The notes under the pieces are model-generated. The model was not told where the DNA came from. It ran no database searches and saw only the letters and a list, made by a program, of their open reading frames with translations. 64,000 nucleotides of DNA from Curtobacterium sp. MCLR17_007 (lineage in GTDB: Bacteria; Actinomycetota; Actinomycetes; Actinomycetales; Microbacteriaceae): contig NZ_CP126271.1 of the NCBI RefSeq assembly GCF_003234655.2, positions 1,550,001-1,614,000 of the forward strand, read 5' to 3'. Positions 1-7,440 of this stretch are shown piece by piece. A program made the position numbers and the translations under genes. Within the stretch, counting starts at the first letter, position 1, and each line of letters opens with the position of its first letter.

Positions 1-543
1 CAGTCCACCGCCGGCGTGGGACTGCTCTTGGCGGAAGCCGTCGAGCTGGTCCTCGCCGAGCCGGCCCTCCATGAAGGCACGCGCGTACATGCCGGGGGAG
101 GCGTGGCCCTGGAAGAAGACCTGGTCGCCACCGGACGGGTGGTCCTGTGCGCGGAAGAAGTGGTTGTAGCCGACCTCGTACATGGCGGCACTCGACGCGT
201 ACGTCGAGATGTGTCCACCCACCGCGATGCCGGGCCGCTGCGCGCGGTGCACCGTGATGGCCGCGTTCCAGCGGATCCACCGACGATACCGGCGCTCGAG
301 CTCTTCGTCGCCCGGGAACTCCGGCTCGTTCTCCGGAGCGATCGTGTTGACGTAGTCCGTCGTCGGGACCATCGGCACGCCGAGGTGCAGCTCGTTCGAG
401 CGCTTCAGCAGGCTCTGCATGATCTCGCGGGCCCGCTGGTGGCCGTGCGTCGCGACGAGTCCGTCGAGCGACTCACGCCACTCTGCGGTCTCTTCCGGGT
501 CCTGGTCGGTCCCTGCGATGCTGCGCGGGTCCTGGTCGTTCAC
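1..543 (-). CDS. aceE: Pyruvate dehydrogenase E1 component, N-terminal part (cut by window edge)
   Basis: The minus-strand frame stays open to base 1 and gives 181 residues of the homodimeric, thiamine-diphosphate-dependent E1 subunit of pyruvate dehydrogenase, which decarboxylates pyruvate to feed acetyl-CoA synthesis. Recognisable family stretches are [14 protein letters not shown] near the start, [20 protein letters not shown], and [15 protein letters not shown] followed by FFRAQDH and the segment [18 protein letters not shown]. Full-length family members are about 900 residues, so most of the gene lies left of the window. GTG codons at 543 and 549 are both in frame; 543 is used here. The gene is divergent from the peroxiredoxin at 863. 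Family assignment is secure; only the exact start is uncertain. Confidence 0.93.
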   Translation of the reverse strand, partial: MNDQDPRSIAGTDQDPEETAEWRESLDGLVATHGHQRAREIMQSLLKRSNELHLGVPMVPTTDYVNTIAPENEPEFPGDEELERRYRRWIRWNAAITVHRAQRPGIAVGGHISTYASSAAMYEVGYNHFFRAQDHPSGGDQVFFQGHASPGMYARAFMEGRLGEDQLDGFRQEQSHAGGGL

Positions 544-757
544 CGTCACCCTTGACCTCGTTCGTTCTCGTGGTGGTGGACATAGGTGGTCCACCGGTCG
601 ATCGGGTCGCGACCGTCGGTGGGAGCCGCCGTCCACTCTAGGCCCCACCACCGACTGGTCGCCTGTGGGAGCCCCGTCCACACGGTCCCCACAGGCGACG
701 CGGAGCACGGGTGCGCACACGCCCCACGGGCGAGGCGGAGCCTGGGTGCGCGCACGC
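544..757. other. Intergenic region between aceE and the peroxiredoxin gene
   Basis: This is the larger part of the 300-bp divergent intergenic space. I see no convincing coding frame, RNA fold or operator. A short inverted pair around 661-700 (GTCGCCTGTGG and CCACAGGCGAC) can fold into a hairpin. It probably contains the aceE promoter, but no clear -35/-10 pair was identified for that direction. Confidence 0.4.
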
Positions 758-785
758 TTGCATTCACGTGTCGTCGGCGTACGAT
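758..785 (+). promoter_or_regulatory. Probable sigma70-type promoter of the peroxiredoxin gene
   Basis: TTGCAT at 758-763 and TACGAT at 780-785 are separated by 16 bp and lie about 80 bp upstream of the ATG at 863. TACGAT matches the actinobacterial -10 consensus well. Assigned by sequence resemblance only. Confidence 0.45.
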
Positions 786-862
786 TGCCGATCGTGCCCA
801 CGCGAACCCGCGGGGCGTGGATCGACGGGCACACCCGCAGCCCGAGGAAGCAGCACCCAACG

Positions 863-1351
863 ATGGCACTGGAGATCGGCTCACTCGCGCCGGACTTCGA
901 GCTCCCGAACCAGTTCGGTGAGCACGTCCGCCTCAGCGACTTCCGCGGCACCCGCCCGGTCGCCCTCGTCTTCTTCCCGCTGGCGTTCTCGTCGACGTGC
1001 ACGACCGAGCTCTGCGACCTCCGGGACAACATCACGATGTTCCAGGACAACCGCATCGAGCTCATCGGCATCTCGGTCGACTCGAAGGCCACGCTGCGGT
1101 CGTTCGCCGACCAGAACGGCTACGACTTCGAGCTGCTCGCGGACTTCTGGCCGCACGGCGCCGTCGCCAAGGAGTACGGCGTGTTCCTCGAGCACAAGGG
1201 CTTCGCGAACCGGGCGACGTTCGTCATCGACGTCCAGGGCCGCATCCGCGCGTCGATCATCTCCGAGCCCGGCGTGGCCCGCGACGTGACCGAGTACCGC
1301 GCGGCGCTCGACCGGCTCGCCGCCTGCACGGCGCCCGTCACCGTCGGCTAG
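863..1351 (+). CDS. Peroxiredoxin, AhpE-like
   Basis: A 162-residue thioredoxin-fold peroxidase that reduces hydroperoxides through a peroxidatic cysteine in the cytoplasm. It opens with [19 protein letters not shown], the usual AhpC/TSA beginning, and carries the active-site segment [13 protein letters not shown], with Cys46 as the expected peroxidatic residue. Ser43 replaces the usual Thr of the PxxxTxxC motif, a known variation. Cys51 five residues later could be a resolving or structural cysteine. The ATG at 863 was chosen because family homology begins there; the open frame extends further upstream without family features. The gene is divergent from aceE and preceded by a plausible promoter at 758-785. 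An electron donor such as mycoredoxin or thioredoxin is not encoded nearby. Confidence 0.9.
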   Translation: MALEIGSLAPDFELPNQFGEHVRLSDFRGTRPVALVFFPLAFSSTCTTELCDLRDNITMFQDNRIELIGISVDSKATLRSFADQNGYDFELLADFWPHGAVAKEYGVFLEHKGFANRATFVIDVQGRIRASIISEPGVARDVTEYRAALDRLAACTAPVTVG

Positions 1352-1414
1352 CAACCGCTCGTCGGTCCGGTTCCGAATCCTCCGCAGGTGCATCCGCACC
1401 CGACAGGAGGCACG

Positions 1415-2407
1415 GTGCACACCCACGACACGACGTCCCCACCCGACGTGGTCGCGTCCACCGCGTACGCCCCGTTCCCGGTGTCGGCAGACCCCGTCCC
1501 GTGGTCGCTGACCCGCATCGTCGTGCCGACCTCGTCCGGCCCCGTGGTCGTGCACGCGCGCCCGGGCGACCGACCACTGCTGCTGCTGCACGGCGTCGCC
1601 GGGTCGTGGACCACCTGGACGCCCCTGCTCCGTGCGGCACACGGGTACGGCGACCGCGGTCTGGTCCTCGTCGACCTGCCCGGGTGGGGTTCGTCACCGG
1701 CTCCGACGACCCCGATCGGCATCGACGACACGGTGCGGGTGCTGACCGAGGTCCTCGACGCGGTCGGTGTCGGCGCCGTCGACGTCGTCGGGCACTCGAT
1801 GGGCGCGTTCGTCGCCCTGCACCTCGGGGTCGCCGTCCCGGAGCGGATCCGGACGATCGGGCTCGTGTCGGGGACGACCTTCGCCGCGACGGACGCCGCC
1901 CGGCACCCGCTCCGTGGCGTCCTGACCCTGCCGGCGTTCGCGCTGCTGCGCGCCGGTCTGGCGGTCACCCGGAGCGCCGCGGTGCCGATGCTGCGCGGCC
2001 TGGCGCGCGTCGGACTGCTGCGGCTGCTGGCCGCGCCGGTGTTCACGCACGTGCGGGCGCTGGACCGCAGCGTGCTCGATGCCTTCGTCGAGGAGCTCCG
2101 GCCCGCCGGCTTCCTGGCCGCCGCTGCCGCGGGTGGTGTCTACGACACGGACCGGTGGCGCACGGTCCGGAGCCCGGTCACCGCGGTCGCCGGACGGGAC
2201 GACGTGTTCGCCCGGGTCGAGGACCTGGGGCGCCTCGCCGAGGTGCTGCCGCACGTCCGGACGGTCCTGCTCGACGACTGCGGCCACTTCGCGCACGTCG
2301 AGCACCCCGACGCCGTCGTCGCGGCGCTGGCCGGTCGGCCGGTCAGTGGTACTGCGGAGGCCAGTCGAACGCGGCCGAGCGGTGCGGGGCCTCACCGAAC
2401 GTCGTGA
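1415..2407 (+). CDS. Alpha/beta-fold hydrolase
   Basis: A 330-residue alpha/beta hydrolase. Visible family features are the oxyanion-hole segment LLLLHGVAGSW (residues 55-65), the beta-strand/loop VLVDLPGWGSS, the nucleophile elbow GHSMG (126-130, Ser128), an acidic residue in AGRDDVF and the catalytic His in DCGHFAHVEHP. There is no signal peptide, so it acts in the cytoplasm on an unknown ester, lactone or amide. The GTG at 1415 is preferred over an upstream in-frame GTG at 1388 because AGGAGG sits at 1405-1410. The 3' end overlaps the convergent lipoprotein gene by 65 bp. Confidence 0.85.
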   Translation: MHTHDTTSPPDVVASTAYAPFPVSADPVPWSLTRIVVPTSSGPVVVHARPGDRPLLLLHGVAGSWTTWTPLLRAAHGYGDRGLVLVDLPGWGSSPAPTTPIGIDDTVRVLTEVLDAVGVGAVDVVGHSMGAFVALHLGVAVPERIRTIGLVSGTTFAATDAARHPLRGVLTLPAFALLRAGLAVTRSAAVPMLRGLARVGLLRLLAAPVFTHVRALDRSVLDAFVEELRPAGFLAAAAAGGVYDTDRWRTVRSPVTAVAGRDDVFARVEDLGRLAEVLPHVRTVLLDDCGHFAHVEHPDAVVAALAGRPVSGTAEASRTRPSGAGPHRTS

Positions 2408-2882
2408 CGGCGATGTCGACCTGCTCCAGGTCCCGCAGCGGGATCGACCGCGGGTTCGCGAACCACCGGTCGCCGTCGACCCACACCGTGACGTCACCGT
2501 GCAGCCCCCCGACGTGTCCGGGCCCGAGCGAGACTCCCCACTCGTCGAAGAACTGACCGAGGGTGAAGTCCCGACGTTCCGGGGACTCGACGTGGATGAT
2601 GCCGGAGGTGTCGTGCGTGTGGATCTCGGCCGCGAACCTGCGTGCCGCGGAGTGCCCGACGTCACCGGGCACGACGACCTGCTCGTCGCCGTCGGTGATC
2701 GACAGGTGCGTGTGGATGTGCTCGGCGAGCCGCTGCCCCCACACGTCGTGGAGTCCGGCGGCCTCGGCGCGTCCGGCGAGGTCCGTCGGCCGCGGCCACG
2801 GCGGAGCGCCCTGGTTCGCGGAACACCCCGTCAGGAGCACCACGAGCGCCGCTGCCGTCACCGCCACCGTCGCTCGTCGCAC
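2343..2882 (-). CDS. Putative lipoprotein of unknown function
   Basis: A 179-residue protein with a short basic N-terminus, a hydrophobic stretch and the lipobox LLTGC, predicting lipidation at Cys20 and location on the outer face of the membrane. The mature part has His-rich segments (HIHTHLSI, EIHTHDTSGIIHVESP) that recall metal or small-ligand binding, and GQFFDEWGVSL, a pattern seen in other uncharacterised actinobacterial lipoproteins. It starts 3 bp after the stop of the two-domain hydrolase and is probably co-transcribed with the aminoacyl-carrier cluster. No function can be assigned. Its 3' end overlaps the facing hydrolase gene. Confidence 0.8.
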   Translation of the reverse strand: MRRATVAVTAAALVVLLTGCSANQGAPPWPRPTDLAGRAEAAGLHDVWGQRLAEHIHTHLSITDGDEQVVVPGDVGHSAARRFAAEIHTHDTSGIIHVESPERRDFTLGQFFDEWGVSLGPGHVGGLHGDVTVWVDGDRWFANPRSIPLRDLEQVDIAVTTFGEAPHRSAAFDWPPQYH

Positions 2883-2885
2883 CCC

Positions 2886-4481
2886 TCAGTTCCTACTCGG
2901 TCGCACGCCGGCCGGGAACGTGGCCCTGACCCGCGCGCGGACTTCGGACACCACGGCCCGTCGCATGTGCGGGGAGAACAGCGAGTGGTCGCCCCCGGGG
3001 ACGCGGACGAGGGTCACCGAACCCGGCTCGGCGCCCGGTGCCCAGCGCGCGAGGGCCGCCCGCCCACCGAGCCGGTCGAACAGGGCGGCGTCGACGTCCG
3101 CGGCGATCATCACGACGTCGGTGCCGGCGGAGACCAGCGGACGGACGTGGTCGACGACGCCGCCGGCACGGTCCCGGCGCGCGATGCGCTCACGCAGGGC
3201 CTCCGGCACGACCACGTTGTAGCGCTCACGCACCCACCGTCTGGCCGGTGACGGTGCGTCGACGGCCCGGACGCCGTCGCTGTAGCTGCCGGGTTCGGCG
3301 GCACGTCGCCGGTAGTCGTTCGGGCTGATCTCCACGACGAGTCGCGGGGACGCGGACGACCCGCGTCCCGCGAGCCAGGCGCCGGCGCACATGCCGACCA
3401 GCGCGAGCCGGTCGTGGTCGACGTCGAGCGCGGCCACCACCGCGGCCTGGTCGTCGATCCACTCCTGTGCGAACAGGTAGTCGCGTTCGTCGGCGGCCAC
3501 GGGGGAGCTCTCGCCCGTGCCCCGGCGGTCGACACGCAGCACGCGGACGCCGTCCCGCGCGAGTGCCCGAGCGAGCTCCACCTGGTAGTCCGACGCGCCG
3601 ACGCGGTGCTCCGCTGCGCCGTTGTGCAACACGACCACGGGGGCGTCCTCGTCGTGCGGCACCGTCTCGATCGCGAACAGGCGCTCCGGGCCGAGGAGCA
3701 CGACACGCTCGGACACGCCGTGCCCCAGGTGCAGGACGTCGTCCACCTCCGGAGGGGTCGTGGCGGTCCCGGCGGCGGGTGCCAGGTCATCGATCCAGGA
3801 GACCACCGTCTCGAGGGCGTCGGCGGGGATGCGCGCGTGGATGCTCGTGCCGTCGAGGAGTTCGGCGCTCCCGGCGACCTCGACGACGGCGACGTCCCCG
3901 AGGGCCTTCGGGGCGCGGGCACCGGGACGCACCAGCACCAGGGTGGCGTCGGACCGGGGACCGTGTCGGAGTGCCCCGACGGCCGCCAGCTGGTCCGGGT
4001 CGAGGTCGATGCCGACCAGGGTCTCGACACCGTCGACGACGCGGTGGGCACCGATGGTCATCGTCGCCAGGGCGCGCTGTCGCCGCAGCCAGGCGCGACC
4101 CGACTCCGGAGCGTCCCAGAGCACGAGCCCGTCGTCGTCCGTGGCCGCCGCAGCCGCGACGAGCGCCGCCGACGCCAGTCCGACGAAGACGACGCGCTCG
4201 ACACCGGTCGTGCGGAGCACGGCCGCGGCGTGCCGGGCAGACCGGAGCAGCGCGTCGGGGTCCGCATCGGCCTGGGCGTCACCACGTCCGGACGGGTCGT
4301 AGCGGATCGAGGCCACGCCACGGGCCTCCAGGCGGTCTGCCAGCAGGCGCAGCGTGCGGTAGGCGATCACGCCCTCCTGGCCGAGCGGCGGGCAGATCAC
4401 GACACCGAGCCGTGCCGACGGCGGCGTCTGGACGGCGACACGGAGGGCCGGGGAACCCGACCACCCGTGCGACGTGGTCAC
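2886..4481 (-). CDS. Two-domain alpha/beta hydrolase with Cys nucleophile in the C-terminal domain
   Basis: A 531-residue protein formed from two alpha/beta-hydrolase-like halves. The N-terminal half (about residues 1-235) has VVICPPLGQEGVIAYRTLRL and YDPSGRGDA, as in exosortase-system-type hydrolases, but its elbow is GLASA (101-105), so the nucleophile position is Ala and this half is probably not catalytic. The C-terminal half has LHNGAAEHRVG, VDRRGTGESS, elbow GMCAG (363-367, Cys365) and His499 in PGGDHSLF. A Cys nucleophile in this fold is known from thioesterases and from SyrC/CmaE-type aminoacyltransferases, so an aminoacyl shuttle or release role is inferred. The GTG at 4481 is chosen because it forms a GTGA overlap with the ligase stop; an in-frame ATG exists at 4514. 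Confidence 0.78.
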   Translation of the reverse strand: MTTSHGWSGSPALRVAVQTPPSARLGVVICPPLGQEGVIAYRTLRLLADRLEARGVASIRYDPSGRGDAQADADPDALLRSARHAAAVLRTTGVERVVFVGLASAALVAAAAATDDDGLVLWDAPESGRAWLRRQRALATMTIGAHRVVDGVETLVGIDLDPDQLAAVGALRHGPRSDATLVLVRPGARAPKALGDVAVVEVAGSAELLDGTSIHARIPADALETVVSWIDDLAPAAGTATTPPEVDDVLHLGHGVSERVVLLGPERLFAIETVPHDEDAPVVVLHNGAAEHRVGASDYQVELARALARDGVRVLRVDRRGTGESSPVAADERDYLFAQEWIDDQAAVVAALDVDHDRLALVGMCAGAWLAGRGSSASPRLVVEISPNDYRRRAAEPGSYSDGVRAVDAPSPARRWVRERYNVVVPEALRERIARRDRAGGVVDHVRPLVSAGTDVVMIAADVDAALFDRLGGRAALARWAPGAEPGSVTLVRVPGGDHSLFSPHMRRAVVSEVRARVRATFPAGVRPSRN

Positions 4482-5425
4482 AGGTCCAGCGCGCGACGGA
4501 CGTCGGCCGGCCACGAAGCCGGGTCGGTGCCGTGCGCGGCGAAGAGGGCGATGGTGACGCGTTCCAGTCCCCAGGCGACGCAGGCGCTGTGGGCGACCTC
4601 GCCGTCCTCGGTGCGGATGTCGAACGACGTGCCGAAGTGGTCCTCGTGCAGGTTGGCCGAGCCGATCGCGGTCGGGTCGCCGGCGTCGCCGTAGACCGGC
4701 GTGACGAACTCGAACTTCAGCGCCTGCTCGACCTGGTTGCGGGCCAGCATCCGGCCGACCCGGCCGAAGAACGGGTCGTTGGCCGGGACGACGTCGATCT
4801 CGAGGCCGAACGAGGTCAGCAGGTCGCGGATCGCGGGGACACGCCCGTCGCGGTGCGCCTGCGCCGAGGCCGGGGTGCCGACGTGCACGAACTCGTGCAT
4901 GTGGAAGGCCTGCAGGCGCATCGGGTCGAGCGACGGCTCGCGGCGGAACGAGTCACCGAAGATGTCGAAGGTGCGGCCCTGCTGCGGGACCGTCCCCGTC
5001 AGCAGTCCGTAGAGCGGGTGGCACACCGCCGGGGTGAGCATGAGGTCGGCGGGGTCGAGGAAGTCCTCCCACCGCTCGCCGCGCTCGCGCGCCGCCAGCA
5101 GCTCGCGGTGCTTGCGGTCGTCGCCGGTGAAGCCCGAGATGGACGCGGCCAGGTCGGGGAACGACGCGATGTAGTCGGTGCGTTCGAAGGCGGCGAGGGG
5201 CTCGACCGGCGGGAAGCGGACCACCGCGGTGTCGAGGTCGGCCATCGATCGGACCCCGGCGGTGTCGACCGCGCTGGACACGCGCTCGAAGACACCGGTC
5301 CGGCCGTACAGGCCGGGGGAGCCCAGGTCGATGAGCACGCCGTCGGCGAGCAGGTCCCGGCGCAACGCTGCGCGGGCCCGGTCGAGCGGCGTGTCGGTCG
5401 CGGTGGTGGGGTCGGTGATCGTCAC
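4478..5425 (-). CDS. Amino acid:[carrier protein] ligase, class II synthetase-like
   Basis: A 315-residue homologue of the catalytic core of class II (atypical seryl-tRNA-synthetase-like) enzymes that activate an amino acid as adenylate and load it on the phosphopantetheine arm of a carrier protein, as characterised in Bradyrhizobium. Motif 2 is visible as FGDSFRREPSLDPMRLQAF. The three residues expected to bind the catalytic zinc are placed as in that family: Cys135 (TPAVCHPLYG), Glu178 (FHMHEFVHVG) and Cys282 (AHSACVAWGLERV). No tRNA-binding domain is present. It overlaps the preceding and following genes by GTGA, so it is translated within one operon with the carrier protein. Amino acid specificity (glycine or alanine in known members) cannot be read from sequence. 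Confidence 0.85.
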   Translation of the reverse strand: MTITDPTTATDTPLDRARAALRRDLLADGVLIDLGSPGLYGRTGVFERVSSAVDTAGVRSMADLDTAVVRFPPVEPLAAFERTDYIASFPDLAASISGFTGDDRKHRELLAARERGERWEDFLDPADLMLTPAVCHPLYGLLTGTVPQQGRTFDIFGDSFRREPSLDPMRLQAFHMHEFVHVGTPASAQAHRDGRVPAIRDLLTSFGLEIDVVPANDPFFGRVGRMLARNQVEQALKFEFVTPVYGDAGDPTAIGSANLHEDHFGTSFDIRTEDGEVAHSACVAWGLERVTIALFAAHGTDPASWPADVRRALDL

Positions 5426-6639
5426 AGGATCGCTCCGGTCATCAGGGCCAGTCCGGCGTCGTTCTGCAGGAGACGGTCGTTGCTCACCATGACGGCAGCA
5501 CCGTGGGCGTCGCGGAGGTTCCGGGAGATGCTCATCGGACCGGAGGCGGCGTACCCGGCGATCCCGACGATGCGCAGTGCCTTCGTGACGAGGTCGGTGA
5601 CCCGCTCGGACGCGCCGATCTTCAGCGCGTTGGCGGCGAGGGCGTACGCGCTCGACTCGAGCGTGTCGGGGTCGTCCGCGACGCTGTCGAACCGCTCCGC
5701 AGCGTGCCGGACGCTGTCGGCGAGGAACTGCAGCTCGACCAGCAGCTCCGCGAGCCGGAGCGCACCCGGGGGCGTGGTGCCGACGTTCGCCCGGGCCTGC
5801 TTGCGGACCGCTGCCCGCGCACGCTCGGCGGCCGACGCGGCGATGCCGAGCCAGACCGACGCCCAGAGGACGTGCGAGACGGGGAGGACGGTCTGCGCGG
5901 AGATCGTCGCGTAGTCGTCGCGGAACACCGCGTCCGCCGTGGTCTCGGCGTCGAGGACCCAGCCGTTGCTGCACGTGCCGCGGAGCCCCATCGTGTCCCA
6001 CGTCGAGGTCTGCGAGAGCACGGTGTCCTTCGTCCAGCAGCCGACGAGCCGCTGGTCGGACGCGGCGGCGTCGGGGTCGCGGCGCGCGGTGACGAGGACG
6101 ACGTCGGCCTCGGTGGCGTAGGAGATGACCGGCGCGTCCTTGCGCAGGCGGATCCGGGCCACAGACGAGGGCTCGTGCTCGGTGTGCAGGGTCTCGATCG
6201 CGCAGGTCGAGCGGCGGGCGTCACCACCGACGCCCTTCTCGGTCGTCGACGACGCGACCAGGGCACCGTCGCGGACCGCGGCGGTCATCGCGAGCACGCC
6301 GGCGCCGTCGCCGCCGTGCCGCCACAGCGCCATGACCTGCCCCTGGTGCATCGCGAACACCATGCCCGTCGCCGCGCACGCGCGACCGAGCTCGGTCGCG
6401 ATCACCGAGAGCTCGGAGACGGAGGCACCCTCGCCACCGAGTCCGGTCGGCACAGCGGCGGCGAGCAGGCCGTACTCGCGCATGGCGGCGATGGCCTCGC
6501 GCGGGGGGCGGGCGTCGCGGTCGACCTCGTCGGCGTGCTGTGCGGCGACGGCAGCGACGGCGGCGGTGCGCTCCGCGAAGCGGTCGACGGGGACCGGTCC
6601 GGCCTGCAGCAGCGGGGTCTCCTGGTCCGTCAGGGTCAT
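5422..6639 (-). CDS. Acyl-CoA dehydrogenase-family flavoprotein
   Basis: A 405-residue FAD-dependent acyl-CoA-dehydrogenase-fold enzyme. Family features include the N-terminal helical part (REAIAAMREYGLLAAAVPTG), GGEGASVSELSVIATELGRA, the middle beta domain with ISYATEADVVLVTARR and WDTMGLRGTCSNGWVLD, and the C-terminal helical bundle with LRIVGIAGYAASGPMSISRN. It overlaps the carrier-protein stop by ATGA and the ligase start by GTGA. The context suggests that the substrate is an aminoacyl group on the carrier protein rather than a CoA ester, by analogy with prolyl-carrier dehydrogenases of pyrrole biosynthesis (PltE type). That substrate proposal is inference; the fold assignment is firm. 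Confidence 0.85.
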   Translation of the reverse strand: MTLTDQETPLLQAGPVPVDRFAERTAAVAAVAAQHADEVDRDARPPREAIAAMREYGLLAAAVPTGLGGEGASVSELSVIATELGRACAATGMVFAMHQGQVMALWRHGGDGAGVLAMTAAVRDGALVASSTTEKGVGGDARRSTCAIETLHTEHEPSSVARIRLRKDAPVISYATEADVVLVTARRDPDAAASDQRLVGCWTKDTVLSQTSTWDTMGLRGTCSNGWVLDAETTADAVFRDDYATISAQTVLPVSHVLWASVWLGIAASAAERARAAVRKQARANVGTTPPGALRLAELLVELQFLADSVRHAAERFDSVADDPDTLESSAYALAANALKIGASERVTDLVTKALRIVGIAGYAASGPMSISRNLRDAHGAAVMVSNDRLLQNDAGLALMTGAIL

Positions 6640-6938
6640 GAGGTCGCCAGTGCGGCGGCGGCGACGATGGACGCCACCGAGCCGAAGGTCGCGCGGTTCA
6701 GCACGTGGTCGGGGAACTCCGCGTCGAGGTCGTTCTCGACGGCGAGCATCACGTTGACCGTGGCGTGCGAGGTGAGCCCGAGCGCGTAGAGGTCGGCGGT
6801 CGACGCGACGTCCCCGGCGTCGACGGTCAGGCGTCCGTGGTCGGCGAGCGCACGTCGGACGGCCTGCTCGGCCGTCGGGTCAGCGAGTGCGAGCGAGGTC
6901 GCTCCGGTGTTCTGGTCCTGTTGCATGTGAGCAACCAT
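6636..6938 (-). CDS. Small acyl/aminoacyl carrier protein
   Basis: A 100-residue acidic helical protein resembling acyl carrier proteins. The segment LYALGLTSHATVNVMLAVE fits the helix-II region of carrier proteins, with Ser57 of GLTS as the probable phosphopantetheine attachment site (the usual motif is DSL). Downstream FPDHVLNRATFGSVASIV matches the helix III/IV part. It is the first gene of the set carrier, dehydrogenase, ligase, hydrolase, and lies 102 bp downstream of the holo-ACP synthase that could modify it. An in-frame ATG at residue 5 is an alternative start; no good ribosome binding site supports either. Confidence 0.8.
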   Translation of the reverse strand: MVAHMQQDQNTGATSLALADPTAEQAVRRALADHGRLTVDAGDVASTADLYALGLTSHATVNVMLAVENDLDAEFPDHVLNRATFGSVASIVAAAALATS

Positions 6939-7040
6939 AGGGAGCGGACGGCCCCGGTAAACCGCCGTGCCGGTGCGGGAACCCGCACCCTCCGGACCCG
7001 TTCCTGCACGGGTTGACAGGCTCGCCGGGCATGTCGGCCG

Positions 7041-7418
7041 TCACTGCTCCGCGAAGGCCACGGCCGTCGCGAGCGCCAGCCCCCGTTCGTGGGACAGGGA
7101 CACGTCGACGGTGGTGATGCCGGCCGTCGCCGCGAGTCCGGCGGCCGCTCCGACGAGCTCGACACGGGGTGCGCCCTGCTCGTCGAGGACGATCGCGACG
7201 TCGCGGAGCGGGACCGACTCGGACCGCGTGGGGCGGAGGAGCTTGATGACCGCCTCTTTCCCGGCGAAGCGGGCCGCCAGGCGCTCCGGGTCGTCTCCGG
7301 CGTCGGCGCGCTCCCGTTGGGTGAAGACGCGGGCCAGGTACCGCTCGCCGTGGGCGCTGATGCCGGCGCGGACGTCGTCGACCGACGCCAGGTCGCAGCC
7401 GGTGCGGATCTGGGTCAT
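7041..7418 (-). CDS. acpS: Holo-[acyl-carrier-protein] synthase (4'-phosphopantetheinyl transferase)
   Basis: A 125-residue AcpS-type transferase that moves 4'-phosphopantetheine from CoA to the serine of carrier proteins. The magnesium-binding motifs are clear: GCDLASV with Asp9, and LAARFAGKEAVIKLL with Glu55; the C-terminal VSLSHERGLALATAVAF is also typical. Size matches the AcpS family (about 120-130 residues). It lies between the GH130 gene (22 bp gap) and the carrier protein on the same strand. It may serve fatty-acid-synthase ACP, the adjacent aminoacyl carrier, or both; sequence cannot decide. Confidence 0.9.
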   Translation of the reverse strand: MTQIRTGCDLASVDDVRAGISAHGERYLARVFTQRERADAGDDPERLAARFAGKEAVIKLLRPTRSESVPLRDVAIVLDEQGAPRVELVGAAAGLAATAGITTVDVSLSHERGLALATAVAFAEQ

Positions 7419-7440
7419 GCGGTCAGCGTACGGCGGGTGC

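Noticed and set aside
3414..4694. 426-codon plus-strand frame opposite the two-domain hydrolase
   Set aside because: Shadow frame; the minus-strand genes there are coupled by GTGA overlaps and have clear family motifs.
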